64,000 nucleotides of DNA from Butyrivibrio sp. (GTDB taxonomy: Bacteria > Bacillota > Clostridia > Lachnospirales > Lachnospiraceae): assembly GCA_015056495.1 (NCBI GenBank), contig SVGC01000017.1, positions 1 through 64,000 of the forward strand, in the 5' to 3' direction. Both the position numbers and the translations under genes were made by a program. A model generated the notes under the pieces. That model saw only the letters and a list, made by a program, of their open reading frames with translations. It was not told where the DNA came from and made no database searches. This document shows, in pieces, positions 60,113-64,000 of the stretch (position 1 is its first letter; each line of letters begins with the position of its first letter).

Positions 60113-62515
60113 ATGTCAACAAAGATTGCACTTGCAGGTAACCCTAACTGCGGAAAAACAACATTATTTAATGCTCTGACAGGTTCCAATCAGTATGTTG
60201 GTAACTGGCCAGGTGTTACTGTAGAAAAGAAGGAAGGACATTTAAAGGGACATAAAGATGTTATAATCACAGACCTTCCTGGTATTTATTCTTTATCACC
60301 TTATACACTTGAAGAAGTAGTAAGCCGTGATTATATTCTTAAGGAGCAGCCAGAGGCTATCATCAATCTGGTAGATGCTACTAACATTGAACGTAACCTT
60401 TATCTTACAACTCAGATTCTTGAACTTGGAATTCCAGTAGTTATAGCTCTTAACATGATGGATCTTGTAAAGAAAAATGGCGACAAGATCGATACTAAGA
60501 AACTTGGTCAGCAGCTTGGATGTGAGATAGTTGAGATCTCAGCTCTTAAGACCGAGGGTCTTGATAAGCTTATTGATAAAGCAGTAGAAGCATCTAAGAG
60601 AAAGTCTGCAACTTCAATTGTTAAATTTGATGATGCTACAGAAGCTGCTATTGAAGCAGCTGATAAGATCCTGCCAAAGACAGCATGTGCTGACAGCCAG
60701 CGTAGATGGTTTGCAGTAAAGCTTCTTGAGAAGGATGCTAAAGTTCTTGAAAAGCTTACTCTTTCAGAATCTGATAAGGCTGAACTTGAGAAGATCAGAG
60801 AGAATCTTGAAAATGCATGTGATGATGACGTTGAAAGCGTTATTACAAATGCAAGATATGATTTCATCACAAATGCAGTTGAGACTTCTGTAAAGAAGGC
60901 TCCAAAGGCTCTTTCAACATCAGATAAGATTGATAGGATCGTTACAAACAGAATTCTTGCTCTTCCTATTTTTGCTATTGTAATGATCATTGTTTACTAT
61001 ATCTCTGTTACAACAATCGGTACTTATGTAACAGACTGGACTAATGACGGTCTCTTTGGAGATGGTTATTACCTCTTTGGTAACGGCAGAAGCGCTTATG
61101 ATGAAGCTGTTACAGAATTTGTTGCTGAAAATGCATGGACAGATGATGTTAAGGCAACTGTTGATGCCGCTGTAGAAGCTGGTGTTATCGGTGCTGAAGA
61201 TATCCAGGCTGCTATTGAAGACGAAGATTTCGGTGCTTTTGATGAAGCTTATGGTTCATATGCTGATTCTCTTGCTGATAGCGGATATGATATCTCTGTT
61301 GTTGACGAAGTACTTGAATCAGAAGAGTTCCCTGCAAACGAAGATTTCGGTGTATGGGTTCCTGGTGTTCCAGTACTTGTTGAAAACGGACTTGATGCAA
61401 TTGGATGTGCTGAGTGGCTCAAGAGCTTGATCCTTGATGGTATCGTAGCCGGTGTTGGTGCTGTACTTGGTTTCGTTCCTCAGATGCTTGTACTGTTTCT
61501 GTTCCTTGGATTCCTTGAATACTGCGGATACATGGCACGTGTTGCATTCATCATGGATAGGATCTTCCGTAAATTTGGTCTTTCAGGTAAGTCATTCATC
61601 CCAATGCTCATCGGTAGTGGATGTGGTGTTCCTGGTGTTATGGCCAGCCGTACTATTGAAAGCGAACGTGATCGTCGTATGACAATCATGACAACAACAT
61701 TTATCCCATGTGGTGCTAAACTTCCTATCATTGCTCTTATTGCAGCAGCTCTGTTTGGCAATGCATGGTGGGTAGCTCCAAGTGCTTACTTCCTTGGAAT
61801 TGCTGCAATCATCGTTTCAGGTATCATGTTAAAGAAGACAAAGATGTTTGCCGGAGATCCAGCTCCATTCGTTATGGAACTTCCAGCATACCACTGGCCA
61901 ACAGTTGGCAGCATCCTCAGAACAACTTGGGAGCGTGGATGGTCATTCATTAAGAGAGCAGGTACAATCATCCTTCTTTCTTCAATCATCATCTGGGCTG
62001 GTTCAGTATTTGGATGGACAGAAGGCGCATTTGGATTTAATCCTGATCTTGAATTATCAGACAGTATCCTTGGTGCATTTGGTAACGCTATTAAGTGGAT
62101 CTTTGCTCCTCTTGGATTTGCTGATGCTTCAGCTACAGTTGCTACAATAATGGGTCTTGTTGCAAAAGAAGAAGTTGTAGGTGTATTCGGTGTTCTTGAC
62201 TTTGAAGGCCTTGCACCACTTGCAGGTTATTCATTCCTTGCATTTAACCTTCTTTGCGCTCCTTGCTTTGCTGCAATCGGTGCTATTAAGAGTGAAATGA
62301 ACAATGCAAGATGGACAGCATTTGCAGTTGCTTACCAGTGTGTATTTGCTTACATCGTTGCTCTGATCATCTATCAGATTGGTTCATTATTTACAGGTTC
62401 ATTTGGAATCGGAACTATCTTTGGTTTCGCTGCAATTGTACTTCTTGTATACGGTCTTGTAAGAAAGAATGTATATGAAGATGTAAATGGTGAAACTGCA
62501 AACAAGATTGCTTAA
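60113..62515 (+). CDS. feoB: Ferrous iron transporter FeoB
   Basis: The 800-residue protein has an N-terminal G domain: ALAGNPNCGKTTLFNALTG (7-25), DLPGIYSL (about 55-62), NMMD (about 118-121), then a helical GDI domain, and a membrane part with about eight helices holding the Gate motifs (GSGCGVPGVMASRTI, about 502-516). Fe2+ is imported. Between the first two helices (about 306-430) lies an insertion of over 100 residues rich in Asp and Glu, which is unusual for the family. GAGGAG precedes the ATG. Confidence 0.96.
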   Translation: MSTKIALAGNPNCGKTTLFNALTGSNQYVGNWPGVTVEKKEGHLKGHKDVIITDLPGIYSLSPYTLEEVVSRDYILKEQPEAIINLVDATNIERNLYLTTQILELGIPVVIALNMMDLVKKNGDKIDTKKLGQQLGCEIVEISALKTEGLDKLIDKAVEASKRKSATSIVKFDDATEAAIEAADKILPKTACADSQRRWFAVKLLEKDAKVLEKLTLSESDKAELEKIRENLENACDDDVESVITNARYDFITNAVETSVKKAPKALSTSDKIDRIVTNRILALPIFAIVMIIVYYISVTTIGTYVTDWTNDGLFGDGYYLFGNGRSAYDEAVTEFVAENAWTDDVKATVDAAVEAGVIGAEDIQAAIEDEDFGAFDEAYGSYADSLADSGYDISVVDEVLESEEFPANEDFGVWVPGVPVLVENGLDAIGCAEWLKSLILDGIVAGVGAVLGFVPQMLVLFLFLGFLEYCGYMARVAFIMDRIFRKFGLSGKSFIPMLIGSGCGVPGVMASRTIESERDRRMTIMTTTFIPCGAKLPIIALIAAALFGNAWWVAPSAYFLGIAAIIVSGIMLKKTKMFAGDPAPFVMELPAYHWPTVGSILRTTWERGWSFIKRAGTIILLSSIIIWAGSVFGWTEGAFGFNPDLELSDSILGAFGNAIKWIFAPLGFADASATVATIMGLVAKEEVVGVFGVLDFEGLAPLAGYSFLAFNLLCAPCFAAIGAIKSEMNNARWTAFAVAYQCVFAYIVALIIYQIGSLFTGSFGIGTIFGFAAIVLLVYGLVRKNVYEDVNGETANKIA

Positions 62516-62537
62516 TAAAAGTAGGAGATGACAGTTG

Positions 62538-62789
62538 ATGAGTACTGAACAGGTAATGGATAGACTTAAAGATAATGGATGTCGAATTACCAAACAGCGC
62601 AAGCTTATCGTCGATGTCATCATGAACAATGATTTTACTTCCTGTAAAGACATTTATTATCAGGTCGTAGCTTTAGACAAAACCGTAGGTATGGCAACCG
62701 TTTATCGTATGATACGAGTTTTGGAAGACATCGGTGTTGTTAAGAGAATAGACATGATTGAATTAAATAAAGACGCTGAAGATTTATAA
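62538..62789 (+). CDS. Short Fur-family DNA-binding protein
   Basis: The 83-residue product covers only the winged-helix half of a Fur protein: NGCRITKQRKLIVDVIMNN (about 13-31) and TVGMATVYRMIRVLEDIGVV (about 49-68). The C-terminal dimerization domain with the metal-binding His and Cys residues is missing, so the usual size of about 140 residues is not reached. AGGAG lies upstream. It stands last in the feo operon, so it is placed to regulate iron uptake. A TTG start at 62,535 is also possible. Confidence 0.85.
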   Translation: MSTEQVMDRLKDNGCRITKQRKLIVDVIMNNDFTSCKDIYYQVVALDKTVGMATVYRMIRVLEDIGVVKRIDMIELNKDAEDL

Positions 62790-62794
62790 AATTG

Positions 62795-62832
62795 CCAAAA
62801 ACCACCACAGTTTGATTGCTGTGGTGGTTTTT
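62795..62832. terminator. Bidirectional terminator
   Basis: AAAACCACCACAG (62,799-62,811) pairs with CTGTGGTGGTTTT (62,819-62,831), with T/A runs on both sides. It serves the feo operon and the convergent DNA polymerase gene. Confidence 0.9.
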
Positions 62833-62833
62833 T

Positions 62834-64000
62834 CTATTTCTTGTTGTCCAGGTTTGAACCTCTGACAATGGCATTTTTTCCAAATTCTTTCTTGATAAGA
62901 TCAGTCATGGCATCAAGTTTTTCTCTTTTTTCATTACTGATCACAGGTCTGGTTAAATTGCTGCCAGAAGAAGCGCTTACGTTAGACTGTCCGGAGGCTG
63001 GCATCACATCAAACAGAGACATCTGCCGGTATTCACCATTGTCCAGATTGGATGCGCCTACACCGATAAGTCTTATGGTCTCATCCTTGTAAAAAAGGCC
63101 TTGAGGACCTTTCATAAGTTTATCCATCAGCTGCATTGCTGTTTCATAGATTACATCGGAAGAGTTGGTTGGATCAGTAATTCCTGTCTGAATGGAATGG
63201 CGCTTGAAATTGCCGGTTTTGACAGAAACAGTAATGGTGCTTCCGTAAACACCAGCATTTCGCATCCTTGAGGAGACTTTATCTGACAGCCATCTGACAA
63301 TATCAGGAACCTGATTGTCATAGTTTTCTATTGAAATATCGGTTGGGATAGTTGTCTCGTTAGAATAGCTCTTGGCATCCTCGTACTCATTTTCGACGAT
63401 ATCACTGCCATGACCATTGGCACTGGCGTAGATGTAGGCTCCGCCTTTTTCTCCAAGGACCTGCTTAAGAAAAGTCTCATCAGATCTTGCTACGTCGCCT
63501 ATAGTGCGCATACCAAGGGATATGAGCCTTTGGGACGTTGCCTTGCCACAGCCATAGAGGTCACCTATAGGCAGCGGCCACATTTTCTTCTCAATCTCTT
63601 CTGGAAAAAGAGTGTGAGTCATATCAGGTTTTTTGAAATCACTAGCCATTTTTGCCAGTAATTTGTTACTGGATATGCCTACATTTACTGTAAAGCCAAG
63701 GGTATCACGAATTTCATTCCTAATAGCTGTAGCAACGGATAAAGGAAATTTTTCTTTTTCTGTTTCAAGATGCCTGTATAAGAGCTCTGTTCCGGTGAGG
63801 TCTATGAAAGCCTCATCAATAGACACCTGCTGCACCAGAGGAGTGTACTTGTGCAGGATATCAATGAATGCATGAGAGTACTCTCTATAGGTCTTAAAAT
63901 CAGATTCTACAAGAACCAGCTTGGGACAGAGCTGAATGGCCTTCACAACAGGCATGGCTGTCTGGATACCATATTTTTTGGCAGGGATTGATTTGGCTGT
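62834..64000 (-). CDS. dinB: DNA polymerase IV (Y family), 5' part outside the window
   Basis: The frame is open to the window edge; the visible part has 388 residues and lacks the N-terminus. SIPAKKYGIQTAMPVVKA, VQQVSIDEAFIDLTG (with the catalytic Asp-Glu), TVNVGISSNKLLAKMASDFKKP and the HhH region IGDLYGCGKATSQRL are all present, then the little-finger domain. DinB copies damaged DNA with low fidelity. The C-terminus ends NAIVRGSNLDNKK. ATG 63,955 is internal, not the start. Confidence 0.95.
   Translation of the reverse strand, partial: TAKSIPAKKYGIQTAMPVVKAIQLCPKLVLVESDFKTYREYSHAFIDILHKYTPLVQQVSIDEAFIDLTGTELLYRHLETEKEKFPLSVATAIRNEIRDTLGFTVNVGISSNKLLAKMASDFKKPDMTHTLFPEEIEKKMWPLPIGDLYGCGKATSQRLISLGMRTIGDVARSDETFLKQVLGEKGGAYIYASANGHGSDIVENEYEDAKSYSNETTIPTDISIENYDNQVPDIVRWLSDKVSSRMRNAGVYGSTITVSVKTGNFKRHSIQTGITDPTNSSDVIYETAMQLMDKLMKGPQGLFYKDETIRLIGVGASNLDNGEYRQMSLFDVMPASGQSNVSASSGSNLTRPVISNEKREKLDAMTDLIKKEFGKNAIVRGSNLDNKK

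Noticed and set aside
61182..61430. Open frames on both strands inside the acidic FeoB insertion
   Set aside because: They are shadows of a repetitive Asp/Glu/Ala coding stretch in feoB and have no start signals.

Overview
The window looks like a chromosome segment of a low-GC Firmicute of the Lachnospiraceae, most likely Butyrivibrio or a close relative. This rests on the division/cell-wall gene order, a DUF5688 gene, an SH3-domain surface protein, Opp-type and sugar ABC transporters, a GH35 enzyme and FeoA-FeoA-FeoB. Genus is inferred from gene content, not from a marker comparison.

Region A (1-15.4 kb) is an accessory, defence-like island. It holds an XRE regulator, a TcmP / three-Cys radical-SAM pair, the C-terminal stump of a superfamily 1 helicase-nuclease, an unrecognised soluble protein with a five-helix membrane partner, an HNH nuclease, and an ADP-ribose module (macrodomain-HTH fusion, vWA protein, ADP-ribosylglycohydrolase). 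A membrane-anchored protein of unknown function, a lipoprotein operon on the minus strand, a stretch of gene remnants (GNAT, two DUF1016 pieces, an AlbA-type regulator tail) and two AbiE type IV toxin-antitoxin loci follow. The first AbiE locus has lost its toxin; the second is complete.

Region B (15,433-22,465) is a complete small integrative element of about 7.0 kb inserted at the first codons of ychF. A 16-bp direct repeat marks both ends, and the displaced ychF start survives at the left. Inside are a divergent XRE regulator with a palindromic operator, three cargo genes (membrane protein, DUF6273 lipoprotein, helical protein), a conserved small protein, an FtsK-like coupling ATPase, a pMV158-type Rep protein preceded by a hairpin origin, an excisionase and a tyrosine integrase. 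The Rep protein probably doubles as relaxase.

Region C (22.4-50.5 kb) is core genome: ychF, lgt, a mraZ-rsmH-ftsL-pbp-murD-ftsW-divIB-ftsZ cluster that lacks mraY and murG, tandem hypB genes, nrdR, a dpp/opp peptide transporter, yqeG, aroE-aroD-aroK, efp, a DUF5688 gene, tRNA-Arg(CCG), an SH3-domain protein, an oxidoreductase and two membrane proteins.

Region D (50.5-59.2 kb) is a sugar-use locus: binding protein, two permeases, LacI regulator, cytoplasmic GH35 beta-galactosidase and an S66 peptidase. It sits behind a control region rich in TTGCGCAA motifs and a cre-like site. No transporter ATPase is encoded, so a shared one elsewhere is likely. Region E (59.3-64 kb) is an iron-uptake operon (feoA, feoA, feoB and a short Fur-type protein) under a Fur-box-like promoter, followed by a convergent DNA polymerase IV gene cut by the window edge.
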